DNA from: Zancudomyces culisetae
Lineage: Eukaryota; Kickxellomycota; Harpellomycetes; Harpellales; Legeriomycetaceae
Reading direction: 5' to 3'
Assembly: GCA_001969505.1 (NCBI GenBank)
Contig: LSSK01000009.1
Coordinates: 248,001 to 312,000, forward strand
DNA length: 64,000 nt
Made by a program: the position numbers and the translations under genes. Position 1 is the first letter of the stretch; every line of letters starts with the position of its first letter. The notes beneath the pieces were generated by a model. The model was not told the origin of the DNA, ran no database searches, and was given only the letters and a program-made list of their open reading frames with translations. Below, in pieces: positions 46,601 through 58,744 of this stretch.

Positions 46601-48483
46601 AATGTGCTTATCTGTTTTATTGAGTTTCCCTTAACTATATTTATTTTTTCATTTGCGGACCAATAACGGTAGTAATAATAAAATGAGCTAATTTAAATAA
46701 GTTTAATTCTATCCCTCCCAAAAGCAAGTATTATGTAAATCAAAAAAAAAACTAATTACACACAATACTTATATTACGTTTGGGGTTACACAAAACAACT
46801 ATTGCCCATGAATATCGAGCATATATCAGGCTCAGGCTGAGAAGTTATACAGGTAATAAAAGTTCAGTAACCAAATCATTGGCAATGAATAAAAGAAAAT
46901 AGTGGAAAGTAACACTTTTTTTCTATTAAACCAAGCTGAGCCATATTCAATATAATACAGATTAGAAACAAAGTAGAAAAAGGCAAAATCTTAGATGCTT
47001 GACTCCTCCGCCCTTAGGCTATCAGATATAGATATGTGTGCAGTGTCATTTCAATTAAACACAAATAAGAATCGGAAGGAGTTGAAGTTGTACTATCCGC
47101 TATTTAACTTTGCGGAGAGAGGGATGGAGTGAGGACAAGGGGGGATGAAGAGAAAAGAAGAGGGAAGAGGGCGATGAGAAAAAGAGTGTATGAAAAATAG
47201 GAAAGAAAAGGAATGACAGTCGAAGGGGGTATGTATATTTACCATAGATGGCTTGGTTTTCTAATGGAATGAGATTTGAAATGTTCCGACATCAAATTCA
47301 TTTGCTTTTATAATACCATTTTTGTCAAGTTCATAATTAGGACGGACAATGTTGAATACTTTTTTCCATCTGAGGATACTTAATAAAGAGCCAACACAAA
47401 CATTTTAAAAAAGGAAATTGATTCAAAATTGGATTAATTAAACACCGTAAACCAGTAACCCCTTTACATTTTACATAAATGCATAAAAAGTAACGTAGAA
47501 TTAGCTAATCCTAGTATAATTTGCGGAACTAAATAAAACATAGCCCTATTCTGCAATTACAAGATTTTTAATCTACTTACTACATATAGTGATGTATAGC
47601 GTAAAATACAGGAAAAATAAAAATAAAAGTAAAAATAAAACCAGTATTAAGAAACTAGGACGGAGAAGCAAAACAAGAACTAGTAAATGAAGCGATTGGC
47701 TTCGAAAAGCCCACATCGCCTTTTGAAATCACTAAATTGAAAATTAAATTACCATCATTATACAGGATTGGTATATATCTTTAACAGCTGTCACATCCAC
47801 CCACCCCCTCTTTCCTTCCTTTTCAAAAATTGCCATGATTCACCACTGTTAACGAACAAGCTCTGTTACAAAACTAATTTACAATTTTATTGCTCGAAAA
47901 AACAAGATAGTTTGAAAAGGTGATAAAGATGTACCAGGACTTGTGCAAATCAAATCTCTTTTCTCATTCGAATGTTCAACTAAATAAAAGCGGGAAATTA
48001 GCTAAGGATTATTTTAGAACTAGTGTAATTACATTCTTTATCACTAATTAGGCTTGGGATAAATCAATTACCGGTTATTGATTTGAAAAGTGCTGAAAAG
48101 ATGCAAATTTTTTTTATTTTTACATTTACCTTTTATCCTCTATGATTTCTCTTTTTTTGAGGAAGCAAAGTATAAAAACAAAAACAGCAGCATAATCAAC
48201 TTTAATTACAAACATTAAAGTTGACTTTAGTATTTTTTTTACTAAACAGATTCTTATAATTATAACACTTGGATAAATCCAGAGGTGCTGCGAATTGGTA
48301 ATTAAACGCAGTGAGGTTATAAAACAAAAAAAGAGTACAAAATTTCTTGGAAAACAATTTGCATACATATATATAATATTAGGGTCTATAATTAACCTCT
48401 AACACGACTCGGTTATATATACCAGCTCCTCAAGTATAGTTTAAAACAAGATTTACTATTTTGTCCTTTCCTTTGTGTATGTG

Positions 48484-48499
48484 TATATATATATATAAA
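48484..48499 (+). promoter_or_regulatory. TATA-like element of the SLM1-like gene
   Basis: An alternating TA run ending in TATATATAAA lies about 50 bases before the ATG at 48548. That spacing would leave a very short 5' UTR, so its role as the actual TATA box is uncertain. Confidence 0.35.
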
Positions 48500-48547
48500 G
48501 GAAGACAAAAGATAGAAACAGATACAAAAAAAAACAGATAAGGGAGA

Positions 48548-51500
48548 ATGTTCAAAGTCAGGAGAATATTTCATAGAGCCAAAGAAAAGACCAAGGGAGA
48601 ATCTAAAGTTTTGCCCATTTCTGTATTAAAAGTAGCTGAAGAAGAAGATAAAAATAATGCAGCACAAAATAACCAAAGGCTTATAGAAATAAACCCCGAG
48701 GATGAAGCCGACCAGACAACCAATAGCCCTAACAAGCTGGTTTTAGCAACTCCCCAAAGCCACGGAAAACTTATGGTAACAAATGTTACAAACGATGAAG
48801 GGTTTTTGAAAAACTTGAAAACAAATAAGGGATCAATTTGCTCCTTTGTTGGAACAGGAGACCAGAATGATATTTTGGTTCATAGGTTGAAGGGTTGGCG
48901 ACATTTGGTTGAAAATTATACAGCATACTTTAGGACACTTGTCGACATACAAAACGAAGCAGTTAGTAGATACGAAAAAGCAGCAAACTCTATCAAAGTC
49001 CCGATTTCAGAAGATTATGTATTTGCACCCCCAACACTAGATGGTATTCACAGTGCAGCCAAAAGGATAAATAAGTTTTTATCGACTGTAGTAAAATCAC
49101 AGGCAAGAACAAAGGCAGAAATTATGGAGAATACATTGAGGGCTTTGAACATGCTAATAAGCGATATCAACGTACAGCTGAACACCTATATTTCACTTGT
49201 AAATCCAATATATACGAACCTAGTAAAACATAGAAAAAAACTGGAAGAAGGTGAAAAAAGGCTCCAATTGGCACTGGAACTTTCTCAAGTAAAATCAGCA
49301 GCGAGTAAAATGGGCGATCCGTTTTTAATAAACTTTGGAATGAAACGAGATATTGAGGATATTGTAGAAATAGAAAATACATTACATTCGACAGTAACGG
49401 CGTGTGCGGCCAAGATCGAAACCTGGGAACCAACTATATTGTTCAGGTTAAACTCTACATTGCTTATTTATTACAGGTACGAAAGAGATGCGGGTGTAGA
49501 ACAGAATTCTCACTCCAACAACATACAGCTCATGCTTAGAAACATGGATCTTGAGTTTGAAACAAAAAGCTTTAGCTCTAGGTTTGCAAAATACATCAAG
49601 GAGCCGCAGGGGTGCAATGGGCATTCGACAGTGGAAGAGTATCCACTGAAGATTCAAAAAAACCCAATGTTGGCAATAGTTAAACAAGGGTATGTAAACC
49701 GGGTGATTTCGAGTCTTGTACCACAAAAAATCAAAATGCACAAAATACTCAAAAGCTATCTTGTAATAACAGCAACAGGATTTATGCACTGTTTTGACGT
49801 TGCAGGCGGCGTCCCACAGCCAGTTCCCGACACCTCGTTCCACTTGGAGTCAGTAGGTGTGATGGACGGCGAAACAGCTAACCTCCCACAAACACACTTT
49901 GTACTTGCTGTAAATAAGAACACAGCAAGAGGTAAAGGAACTACAATGCGTACAAAGTTTACATTTATGGCATTTAACGCGGAAGAAGCTGCAGATTGGT
50001 GTGAAAAAATTAGGTATTGGTCAGTAGGGAATCATGAATCCTTGTTCAGCGGTGAGGATATAGTTGAGGACTACTCGGATTTTCATATTACCATAAAGCG
50101 AAACAGAAACACCAATCATCTAAATAAGATCGAAGGTCCGCATAATAACATTAGTATAGGGAGTGGTCACCCACTAAGGAATGTTTCTCGGTTGGCCATC
50201 ACCGATGCAGCAAATACTAACGAGTATCACAACATCACTCTTAAAAAAGACGTACTTTCTATAAGTCGGACAAACATAAATGGTCCAGATATGCTCAAGG
50301 AGTTTGAAAGCAACTCTGCTGTCATCCGCCGGTCAGGTGTTTACGAGGCGGAAACTACCGACTTTGATCTCAACGGTGCGTCTGAAACTGTCAAAAAATT
50401 TACAAGTATAAGATACAGTGGTTCGAGTACTCCTGCTGCACCATTGCTGGTCGATGGATACATGCACGTCCAACCTGCTGATTCAAACTCCTTGTATAAC
50501 GAAAGAGTTTTGCGCATCCCAAACAACCGCTTCATTTCCGAAAATAACCTAGAATCTCTGCCACAATCCTCACGAGGCCAATCCTACGGTTTACCTTTGA
50601 ACAATCCAAAAGGAATGAGTGAAAACTCGGGCCAGTCCATTCCTTATCAAGCTCATCATGTTTCCGCTGCATTTTCTGAGAAAACCGATACCTCGGCCTT
50701 TGAGAACCCCGAACTTCAAGAGAAAAACCAAACTCAACTTCAGGCTCTGCCAGCAAAAAATCAATATCTATGTGACAGTGGCCAGCCCAAGTCTCCCCAA
50801 CCCACCGTAAACAGCCAAACTCATGGATCTTCAAGAATAAAATATGTTAACGACACTCACGGTTTGTATAACCCGGGAAGCGATACAAGCTCTCAATCTC
50901 AAAAAAACTTGCATAATAACGCCAATTTTTACGCCAATACTCCTGAATCACATACTTACATAGAAACCAAAAGCACAAAAAATACCGATTACGCTAATTC
51001 TCTATCTTCAAAACTCGACCTTTCTAGCAAAAGAAGAAACGTAAAATACGCTGATAACCCAGATGACATTGACTCGGTTTCAACTGAGCTGCCTCCACAT
51101 AATCCTGTTTTGAAAAAACCAACCAATCAGAACAATAAGCCAAGCAACCCTGTCGAAAACGGTGGTTCTCCAACAACCTCAGTAAAATACAAAACTGACT
51201 ATGATGAAAATCACCTGGTTAACGATGAGGATGTTGAATGTCAAAGCAATAGTAGATCTATTGCTTTTGACACCAGCAATAGTGGCAGTACTAGAAGTAA
51301 AAATAAGCAAGATCTTATCATTCAAACCAACAAAATCTACACCCCTCGAAATAGCAGTGATAAATACAATGGCCACTACAGCAGTAGAAGAGGTAGTGAT
51401 ACTATATACACTGGAAACAGAACCGCTAATAGAGATTCATCAAGCAAAGCCATCTATCTAAAAGACCTGCTCTTATCCGATCGTTTATCCACCACCCCTA

Positions 51501-51853
51501 TCGATGATTCGACCGCCATTAATGCCCAAAACATTATTATGCAGAATATCTCCAACGTCGATCTCTCCTTTCCGCTCAACGGCACACTTGACGTGGAGTC
51601 GTATGAACTCAGCACCAAAATAACCAGACAATCAACTGATGAAATTCTATCTCTATCCAAGTATTCCCTACCTAATACTGACCCCGTATATAATGATGGT
51701 ATTAGCAGATATACCACTAGAAATACTAAGAAGAAAACCACCTTCTCAAACATAAATGATAGTGGCGAGGAAGGCACCAATATTGAAATATCCACCGAAG
51801 CTGCATCATACAACAAAAAAGTGGGATTGGTTGGGGCTTCCTTTTTCAAATAG
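48548..51853 (+). CDS. SLM1/SLM2-like BAR-PH protein (PI(4,5)P2-binding TORC2 adaptor)
   Basis: Single exon, 1101 aa. Residues ~105-345 form a helical F-BAR-like region starting LKGWRHLVENYTAYFRTLVD. Residues ~375-493 form a PH domain (MLAIVKQGYVNRV ... SYLVITATGFMHCF ... FMAFNAEEAADWCEKIRYW). The remaining ~600 residues are disordered and rich in S, N, T and P. Slm1/2 sit in eisosomes, sense plasma-membrane stress and recruit TORC2 to Ypk kinases. The C-terminal tail is much longer than in yeast (Slm1 is under 700 aa). I see no clear calcineurin-docking motif at the end. Confidence 0.87.
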   Translation: MFKVRRIFHRAKEKTKGESKVLPISVLKVAEEEDKNNAAQNNQRLIEINPEDEADQTTNSPNKLVLATPQSHGKLMVTNVTNDEGFLKNLKTNKGSICSFVGTGDQNDILVHRLKGWRHLVENYTAYFRTLVDIQNEAVSRYEKAANSIKVPISEDYVFAPPTLDGIHSAAKRINKFLSTVVKSQARTKAEIMENTLRALNMLISDINVQLNTYISLVNPIYTNLVKHRKKLEEGEKRLQLALELSQVKSAASKMGDPFLINFGMKRDIEDIVEIENTLHSTVTACAAKIETWEPTILFRLNSTLLIYYRYERDAGVEQNSHSNNIQLMLRNMDLEFETKSFSSRFAKYIKEPQGCNGHSTVEEYPLKIQKNPMLAIVKQGYVNRVISSLVPQKIKMHKILKSYLVITATGFMHCFDVAGGVPQPVPDTSFHLESVGVMDGETANLPQTHFVLAVNKNTARGKGTTMRTKFTFMAFNAEEAADWCEKIRYWSVGNHESLFSGEDIVEDYSDFHITIKRNRNTNHLNKIEGPHNNISIGSGHPLRNVSRLAITDAANTNEYHNITLKKDVLSISRTNINGPDMLKEFESNSAVIRRSGVYEAETTDFDLNGASETVKKFTSIRYSGSSTPAAPLLVDGYMHVQPADSNSLYNERVLRIPNNRFISENNLESLPQSSRGQSYGLPLNNPKGMSENSGQSIPYQAHHVSAAFSEKTDTSAFENPELQEKNQTQLQALPAKNQYLCDSGQPKSPQPTVNSQTHGSSRIKYVNDTHGLYNPGSDTSSQSQKNLHNNANFYANTPESHTYIETKSTKNTDYANSLSSKLDLSSKRRNVKYADNPDDIDSVSTELPPHNPVLKKPTNQNNKPSNPVENGGSPTTSVKYKTDYDENHLVNDEDVECQSNSRSIAFDTSNSGSTRSKNKQDLIIQTNKIYTPRNSSDKYNGHYSSRRGSDTIYTGNRTANRDSSSKAIYLKDLLLSDRLSTTPIDDSTAINAQNIIMQNISNVDLSFPLNGTLDVESYELSTKITRQSTDEILSLSKYSLPNTDPVYNDGISRYTTRNTKKKTTFSNINDSGEEGTNIEISTEAASYNKKVGLVGASFFK

Positions 51854-52581
51854 CCTCGCATTTTGTATAGTTTTTTTTTTTTTGCACCTCTTTCTCCCTT
51901 CCCCTCCCCCCAGTACTATTACTCTTTTCTTTTTTTTTTGAGAAAAAAAAGAAGCACTTCATTGTTTTGTAAAAGCACATTATGAATAAACATGTATCCA
52001 ATTTCATTTCATTTATTTTTGTATTTGCATTATCCTCGCCCTTGCCCATCTGCCCCTAAACTTTGTCTTTTCTTTCTATCTCTCTCTCTCTCTCTTCCTC
52101 TCTTTTCATTTTTGTCCTTGTATGTATTTCCTGTACAATAAAAAGTGCCAAAAAGATGAAGGTCGAAAATATACTTTATTTTATTTTTGTCTTGGGTGGA
52201 TTAATTCGGTTTTATATTATGGTGATCAGACTAATTTAACCAAGAATAATACAATATTTGTACTTAAGTATATTCACGTATATCGATCCTCTCTCCTTTC
52301 CTTTTCTCCTTACATACACTCCTGAAAATTAATTTCTGGAAAAGAAAAGCACTAATGATTTATTTATTTATTTTTTAGCACGAATGTCCGATTCCGTTTT
52401 ATTCGTTCGTTTGATTTATTATTTTTTTTGCGCATTTCTTTTTTTTTCCAACTCCAAAATTAACTATTTAAACTTCATAATAAACATTTAAAAGCAAAAA
52501 AATAAATATATTGCTCAATTAAATAACAATTCCAATAAATCAAAGATTATAACTACAAAAGGTAAGTAATATTTAATTAAT
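51854..52581. other. Intergenic with pyrimidine runs
   Basis: Contains poly-T and a (CT)n run at about 52078-52100. A donor-like AAGGTAAGT at 52559 lies just before the next ATG and may mark a 5' UTR intron of the SARNP-like gene or be chance. Confidence 0.5.
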
Positions 52582-53555
52582 ATGGTAGGACAAGCAAAGA
52601 GAAGAGGACGCCCTCCAAAATCGAAAAAAACCCCGCCATCAGCCGAAGAAAGTGCGGATAATACTGGAACCACCGAAACTGTTGAAAATGTCGAAAATGG
52701 AAATGAAAATGTTGAAGAAGGCGCCGGAGCACCCATTGAAGACGCCAGTATTCAGGCTAAAGATGCTTTGAAAGGTCAAGAAACCCTGGAGGCCAGTCAA
52801 ACCAGAACTGAGATTCCAAACGAGTAAGTTTATTCTCAAAATCTCCTCCCTCACCTGAACTTTTGAATTCAACTTATGTAAAAAATGTAAACTCAATCCT
52901 TTTTACTATTTCTTTTTTAATATTTTTTAATATTTTTTTTAGAGATAAGAAACTAGTCCAGGGTTTAGAACAAATCCAGGAGCCTCAAGGAAGTGATGGC
53001 TTGAAAAAAGCTGGCGCTGAGCCCGATGAATCTGAGAAAAAAAAACTTAGAGCTGCCAGATTTGGATCTGAACCGCAGACTTCGGCTCTTACAGATGAAG
53101 AAAAAAAGAGGAATCGCCTGCTCAGGTTTGGACAAGCTAATGCTGGACCCGATGAATCCAACGCATCAACGCAACAGGATGTCATCAAGAAACGTGCTCT
53201 ACGATTTGGCATGCCCCTTAAACATGATTTGGAAGAGGTACTGTGTTTATTTAGTAAAAAAAAATATTTGTATTGGAAATAATGACAAGTGTTGGAAGGA
53301 AATTTTTAAAAAAAAAAGAATAATGCTTTATCTGGGATTTGTGTTTAATTTGTTGTATCGAAATTTTAATACTTGTAGGATCAAGAAAAAGCAAGAAAGC
53401 GAAGAGAAAGATTTGGCGGTGATAGTGAATCAAGCAATACCTCACTCGGCGATAATCAAGACCAACAGAAACCGAAGCCAATTACTGCTGGAGTAGATGA
53501 AGAGGAGGAAGAAAAAAGAAGAAAACGCGCTTTAAGATTTGGACTTGGTGTATAG
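52582..53555 (+). CDS. SARNP/Tho1-like mRNA export factor without SAP domain
   Basis: Three exons: 52582-52823, 52943-53237 and 53379-53555, giving 237 aa with phases 2 and 0. The C-terminal two thirds carry five spaced RFG motifs: AARFGS, LLRFGQ, ALRFGM, RERFGG and ALRFGL. These are as in human SARNP/CIP29 and yeast Tho1, where they bind the helicase DDX39B/Sub2 during mRNP packaging and export. The N-terminus is not a SAP domain. It begins with an AT-hook-like KRRGRPPKSKK, then an acidic stretch. The basic hook could give DNA or RNA binding instead. A missing upstream SAP exon is possible but no candidate is seen. Confidence 0.8.
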
Positions 53556-54293
53556 TTTGAACCTGTAATAATTTGCTTTTGTTATTTCTATCGACCTGTA
53601 CTTCTTGTTTACGCTATTTACGGTGTATTGCATACACATACACATACACATACACATACATCTCTTCCTTTTTTTGGTTTTTCTTTTTTTACAACAACTA
53701 CAGATAATCAATGTGGAGTGGGGGGAAGGGGCGGAAAAGAGAAGGAGGAGCTTACTTTTGACTATTCTTCGCAGTTTTATAGCTGGGAAGGAGTATATCA
53801 TTTTCCCGATCTCCTCACCTCTCCCCTCCCTCTTTTTTTTGTATAAAGAATTCACAGTTACTAACTACCATTATATCATTGCTCTGATTATGTTTGTGAA
53901 TGTAGCTTATTGGATACAATGAAAATTTGTCCACTTTGAGTACCTGCATGAGTTTGTTTTCAGTTTTCATTTTTACTTCGTTCGTTATGGCTCTCCATTA
54001 ACGATGCTAAATGTAAAAGTTTTTTGTTTTTTTTTTGCTCTTTTGGTCATTGAACTATAATAGTGAGTATACGAATTTTTGGATCGTTTTGCTTTATTCA
54101 ATTATAACAATATGTAACCCTAAAATCACATCTTCCGTCTCCCCGTCTCTCCTTCTATTCTTCTCCCACTAACTCTCCTGATGAATAAAATTCGGCCAAT
54201 TTACCAATATAACTCGTGTTGACACAACTTAATAGTATTGATCAACCAATTTACATAATTATAAAGAACAATAATATAAAACCACAAACCAGC
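53556..54293. other. Convergent spacer with hexamer repeat
   Basis: Lies between the 3' ends of the SARNP-like gene (+) and phosphofructokinase (-). It contains a CATACA-type hexamer repeat. No gene is supported. Confidence 0.55.
53628..53660. repeat. CATACA hexamer tandem repeat
   Basis: About five to six copies of CATACA/ACACAT in tandem, in the 3' region of the SARNP-like gene. Confidence 0.85.
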
Positions 54294-57200
54294 TCAAACG
54301 AGCTTAGATAGTCTACGCTGTGTAAAGTATTTATCCTCAAGCTCTTTGCCTGTCAACATTACTGCCCTTGAAATATAGGGTTTTATGGATTGTGGTTTCT
54401 CTTTTACAGTCGCTTCAATTGACAGAACCTCTACGAGATTTTTAGCGAAATACCACCATTCGTCTTTTCGATTTTGATTAGCGAGGTTGGAGCTGTTTTT
54501 CAGATATTCAAACGAGCTTATAACGATCTCAGAGCCCACTATTCCTATTACGGCTGCTGATGAGGAGCTGGTTGTGTAGACCATCTGTCTATATCGCTGC
54601 TGTGAATACTCTGGTAATTTATTTACACCATTTTCTGAGCCGCAAGTGCTGTTCCAGCTGCTCTCTTCAATAAAGCCTAGAGCACTAACTGAAAGAATTG
54701 CTGCATGAACTCTGTCCATAGATGATGGCGTACCGCCCTGTTGAAGGCTTCCTAGCTTTACCGTTTGAACATCAAAGTCTTCTTGTGACTCGCCTGTATA
54801 CAACGAGTTGAGAACATCAAGGTTGTATACATTGGACGCGTTTTGATCGGAAATCACAATCCGGCCTTTAGAATCCCCTTTCTCTGCTGCATATATATCT
54901 CGCAACCTCTTTGTGTCGTTTTTAATTTTTTCAAGATCGATTGTGTCTTCAGGTACGTATACGTACGTTGCTCCACCAGCAAGAGCTCCCATGGTAGCCA
55001 AAAAGCCACACCTTTCTCCTTGAACCTCAATTAGAAAAACTCTTTTTCGATGTGCCGAGGCCGACTGCTTTATATCATCGCAAGCATTTACAATCACATT
55101 GGCTGCCGTGTCTGTTCCCAAGCAATAATCAGTTCCGGGGACAGTGTTCGCAATTGATGCCGGTATCAAAATCATTGGGATACATAGTGCTGGATATTCA
55201 TCTCGTTTTTTATAAAGCTCGTTCAATCCAGTATATGCTTCGGAGCCTCCGATAACTATCAAGCTTTGAATATTGTGCCGTTGCAGTTGATAAGAAATAG
55301 CACCCACATCTTTACCTATTGGAATACTATTCATCCCCAGCATTGAACCACCGTGAACTGCCCACGTATCAACCATCATCCAAGTAGCCACCTCTATTTC
55401 CCCCCTTATAAGCCCAGCAAAGCTATTATATACAACCAACGGTGTATGTCCACGATTGATGCACATCCTAACAATACCCTGGGTTGCCAAATTTATTCCC
55501 CCAGCTGGTTTTCCCACGTGTACTATCCCGATATTTAGCTTTTTCTCGCCTGACAACCGTTTACAGCCTTGCGGAAAATAATTTGCTGTCTCTTTGTAGG
55601 CCTTGAGCTGGTTTATAAATGTTGTGGCTCGCAGTTTCAGTGCCATGGAGAAATTTTTGCGTTGGATTTCATCTGCCACCTGTGTTGTTAACTTTATGGC
55701 ATCCTGGAGTGGTTGTGTTGTTATTTTGTTTTCCAGGATGCCGATTACCAATGATGGACTTTCGGGAGTAGCTTGTATTACAGCCTCAACAGCTTCCGCT
55801 CCTTGTAATGTTGCCAAATATCTGTCATAAAATGTTGGCTTCCCCCCGCGCTGTACATGGCCTAATATAGTTACGCGTGTATCATAGCCTAGGTGTTTCT
55901 CAATTACTCCCTTAACATCTTCACACCTGATCGGGTTTAAGTTGGAATCAATTGCTCCCTCGGCAACGAGTATAAGCGATGTGTTTTTTCCCACCGATCT
56001 GCTATTTTCCAGGGAGGAACACATCTTTTTTTGCCACTCGTTTGTTGTAGGTGGGTCTTCTGGAATAAACAAATAGTCTGCGCCTGTACATATTGCTGCA
56101 TTGAGTGCCAACCAGCCACAGTGTCTCCCCATTACCTCAACCACAAACGCCCTGCTATGGCTTGTGGCAGTGCTTTGTAACGCATCTACAGACTCGCATA
56201 TTCTGGCAAGCGCTGAGGATGCACCAATCGTCATATCTGTTGATGCTAGATCGTTGTCAATCGATCCAACCATTCCAACTATCATCAAATTTTTATTGTA
56301 AATGGCTTGCGCTTCTGTTATGCTTCCTATATTTGTTGTAGTTTAGGTTAGGTTAGTTTAGTTACAATAGTTTTTTTTTTGGTAAGCATTCGTTTAAATA
56401 TTATATTGATAACTCTTTGCTGTGTTTTGCAATAAATATCAACATATACTATGGAATAGTTTCGAGTAAATAAATGGAATAATAAAAAAAAATTACCAGT
56501 TTCCTTCAAGGTGTTTATGTGTTCTTTCCACTCTGCCCTTAGCATATCAGCACCTGTAAGAGATCCATCGCCTCCTATTATTATTAATGATGTAATACCA
56601 AGTCTAACCAAGTTGAGTACGGCCTTTCTTCTTCCCTCGATCTCACGAAACTCTTGACATCTTGCTGTTTTAATAAAGGTTCCTCCAGAGGTTAGAAATC
56701 CACTCACATCATCCCATTCAACTTTTTTGATCATTTCACCGCCACATAATAGTCCCTTGTAACCCTCATAAATCAAGTAAGGCTCTAGACCTCGTGATAG
56801 TGCTACTCGAACAACTGACCGGACACCAGCATTCATACCTTGAGAATCCCCGCCTGATGTCATTACCGCTACTTTTAGTTTATGCGAGATAAAAGGTCCA
56901 GCATACTGGGTCAAGTCTTGGTGTTCTACCTGGTCAACGCCTACGTTTAAGGATTTTATCGGCTTGTTATTTTTTGTGCTTTTATCATCTTTTGTTTGCG
57001 TTTGCTCGTTGTATACGTATATATTTGTACCAGCTGGGTCCTTAACATTTAACTTTTGCATTTTTGTGTTAGCTTGTTTGTGGGTAGTATAATCAATTCC
57101 ATAAATTCCCAGATTTTCGGTAAGTTTCTAATGAGTTACAGATACCATTTATTAAACCCTGTATTTGACACACCTCCTCCACTTTAGTTGTACTACAAAT

Positions 57201-57576
57201 ATACAAATATATGAAGCGTCACACGCATTCTGGCTATGTCTATGGTGAGAAATGCTTTTACCTTAAACCCGTTTTCAGCCAAGTACAGGCATATATTTTC
57301 TGAAGGGGACTTTGGGGTGTTTTCATCAGCAAGTAAAAGTTTTATCAAGAAAGAGTCGTTGTTTTCGCTTGAGTATAGTCCTAGCCATGTCTCTCGAAGA
57401 AGATTTGCTCCGGGAGATGGGGGTACGACGCTTTCCTTACGCCTAACATCACGTAGTACGCTAAAGCCAAGATTGAGATAAAACTCAACTGTTTTATCAA
57501 ATAATTTACTATTTTTTACACTAATCTGGCAATTGAAGTAGTATACTTTATCTTTATGAACAGCAACTTCATTCAT
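54294..57576 (-). CDS. ATP-dependent 6-phosphofructokinase, fungal two-domain type
   Basis: Three exons: 57576-57223, 57127-56497 and 56326-54294, giving 1005 aa. The first ~140 residues are the glyoxalase-like extension known from fungal Pfk1/Pfk2 (YYFNCQISV ... FDKTVEFYLNLGF ... GIYGIDYT). The N-terminal PFK half is catalytic: MTSGGDSQGMNAGVRS, GGDGSLTGA near 303, GSIDNDLASTDMTIG with the catalytic Asp, and GRHCGWLAL. The C-terminal half is the regulatory copy (PASIANTVPGTDYCLGTDTA). It commits glucose to glycolysis and is controlled by ATP, AMP and fructose 2,6-bisphosphate. The intron 1 donor (CGT then GTGACG) is weak but is the only one I found that keeps phase 0. Start is the ATG at 57576. 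Confidence 0.92.
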
Positions 57577-58744
57577 TTTTTTTCTCAAACGGTTCTTGGG
57601 TTATAATAGATAGAGTTTGTCCGTAGTGGTATTATTTTTAAATCAATCAGTGATAATAGCAATAGTGATGGTGCAGGAATACACAATAGATCAAGTTTCC
57701 TTGTGGATCAAGATAAAATTATACTTTACAGTTATTTACTATTTTTAACCAAGTATGTATAGATAAAACACAATACGACTCTGCTTTTTCTTTTTTGTTT
57801 TTTCCTAGTCAGATACTTGGCTTTATATACATTTTGATCTTTATAGAATTCCAAGCACATTTTTTCCAGGTATTCGGTCACTAACATACACAGAGGAAGC
57901 AGGTATCTGTAAAGAAAACGTCAAATATTCATGTAGCATACTTGACGATTCATCCAAATAGAAGAGATGAGGTATCTCTTTCTTCCTCTTTTCTAACCCA
58001 AGAACTGTGGGTAGTTAGTGCGCTGCAATTCTTTTTTTTATTACATCTGCAGGATATCCAAGGACATAAACAAATAAACTGACATGGTATACATGCGCAA
58101 TTATTTTAAAGATAAACAAGGTTCGGTGGGCTGCAAACAAAGACGCAGATAATACTAGCTAGAGTTTGTAGTTTTTTTTTTTTTTGCATTTTACACGAAT
58201 AATAGTTAACCAGTCATCCCTCCCCCAAGTTTGGAAAAAAAACAAATATCTGCACAGACAATTTTTATCCCCTATCTCCTCCAAGATATGCAGAGGCATT
58301 TACAAGTATCAAGTTGAAGCTATTGCGTCTTTGTATGGTTGGTCGTGCATCTGCTGCACATTTCATATTCCTAAAAAAATTACAGTTATTTTTAGAGTGA
58401 CTAAAGCTAGCTCTTCTCGGTCTTTCTTTTTAAAATAGTGAGAAGAGATGGGTGAATATTATGTTTCTTTCAAAAGTGGGTGAATTGTGCATGGTGGCTT
58501 ACAAAACATAAGCAGCTTTGCCCGTTAAGCACAAGTAAGACTTTTATGTAACGTTAATGTAACTACTCATCAAAGGCTCGGTGGATATATTTAATCTCAG
58601 AACCCGCATCCCGAGAAGAAAAAAACTATACCACAACAGCAATGTCACTATTGGAAGCCGAATGGTAGTATGAGTCTACGAATGAAGATACTAACGAGAA
58701 CGTAAAAAAAAAAGTAAAACAAAACAAAAAAAAAACTATAGAAA
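57577..58744. other. Intergenic with an unassigned minus-strand ORF
   Basis: Contains the phosphofructokinase promoter and the 3' side of the E2 gene. An exon-like minus-strand frame at 58004-57841 is listed separately. A poly-T run lies at about 58171-58184. Confidence 0.5.
57841..58134 (-). CDS. Possible small spliced gene of unknown function
   Basis: An open frame of 54 codons at 58002-57841 reads protein-like (KKEIPHLFYLDESSSM; DRIPGKNVLGIL) and ends in TAA. It is preceded by an intron-like segment of about 40 nt (GTAATA...CTAACTACCCACAG) with a good branch site. Before that, another open stretch to about 58130 (AHVYHVSLFVYVLGYPAD) follows a TTTGCAG acceptor. The phases of these two pieces do not join cleanly and no start codon was fixed. 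It could be a small gene, a gene remnant or chance. No family is recognised. Confidence 0.25.

Larger units (their letters stand above)
45334..48547. other. Gene-poor stretch with repeats
   Basis: A 3.2-kb spacer. It holds coding-like frames on both strands at 45559-46083 that I could not resolve, homopolymer C and G runs at about 45918-45930 and 46200-46209, a (TG)n microsatellite and a purine-rich patch at about 47113-47190. The last part is the SLM1 promoter. No mobile element was recognised. Confidence 0.5.
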
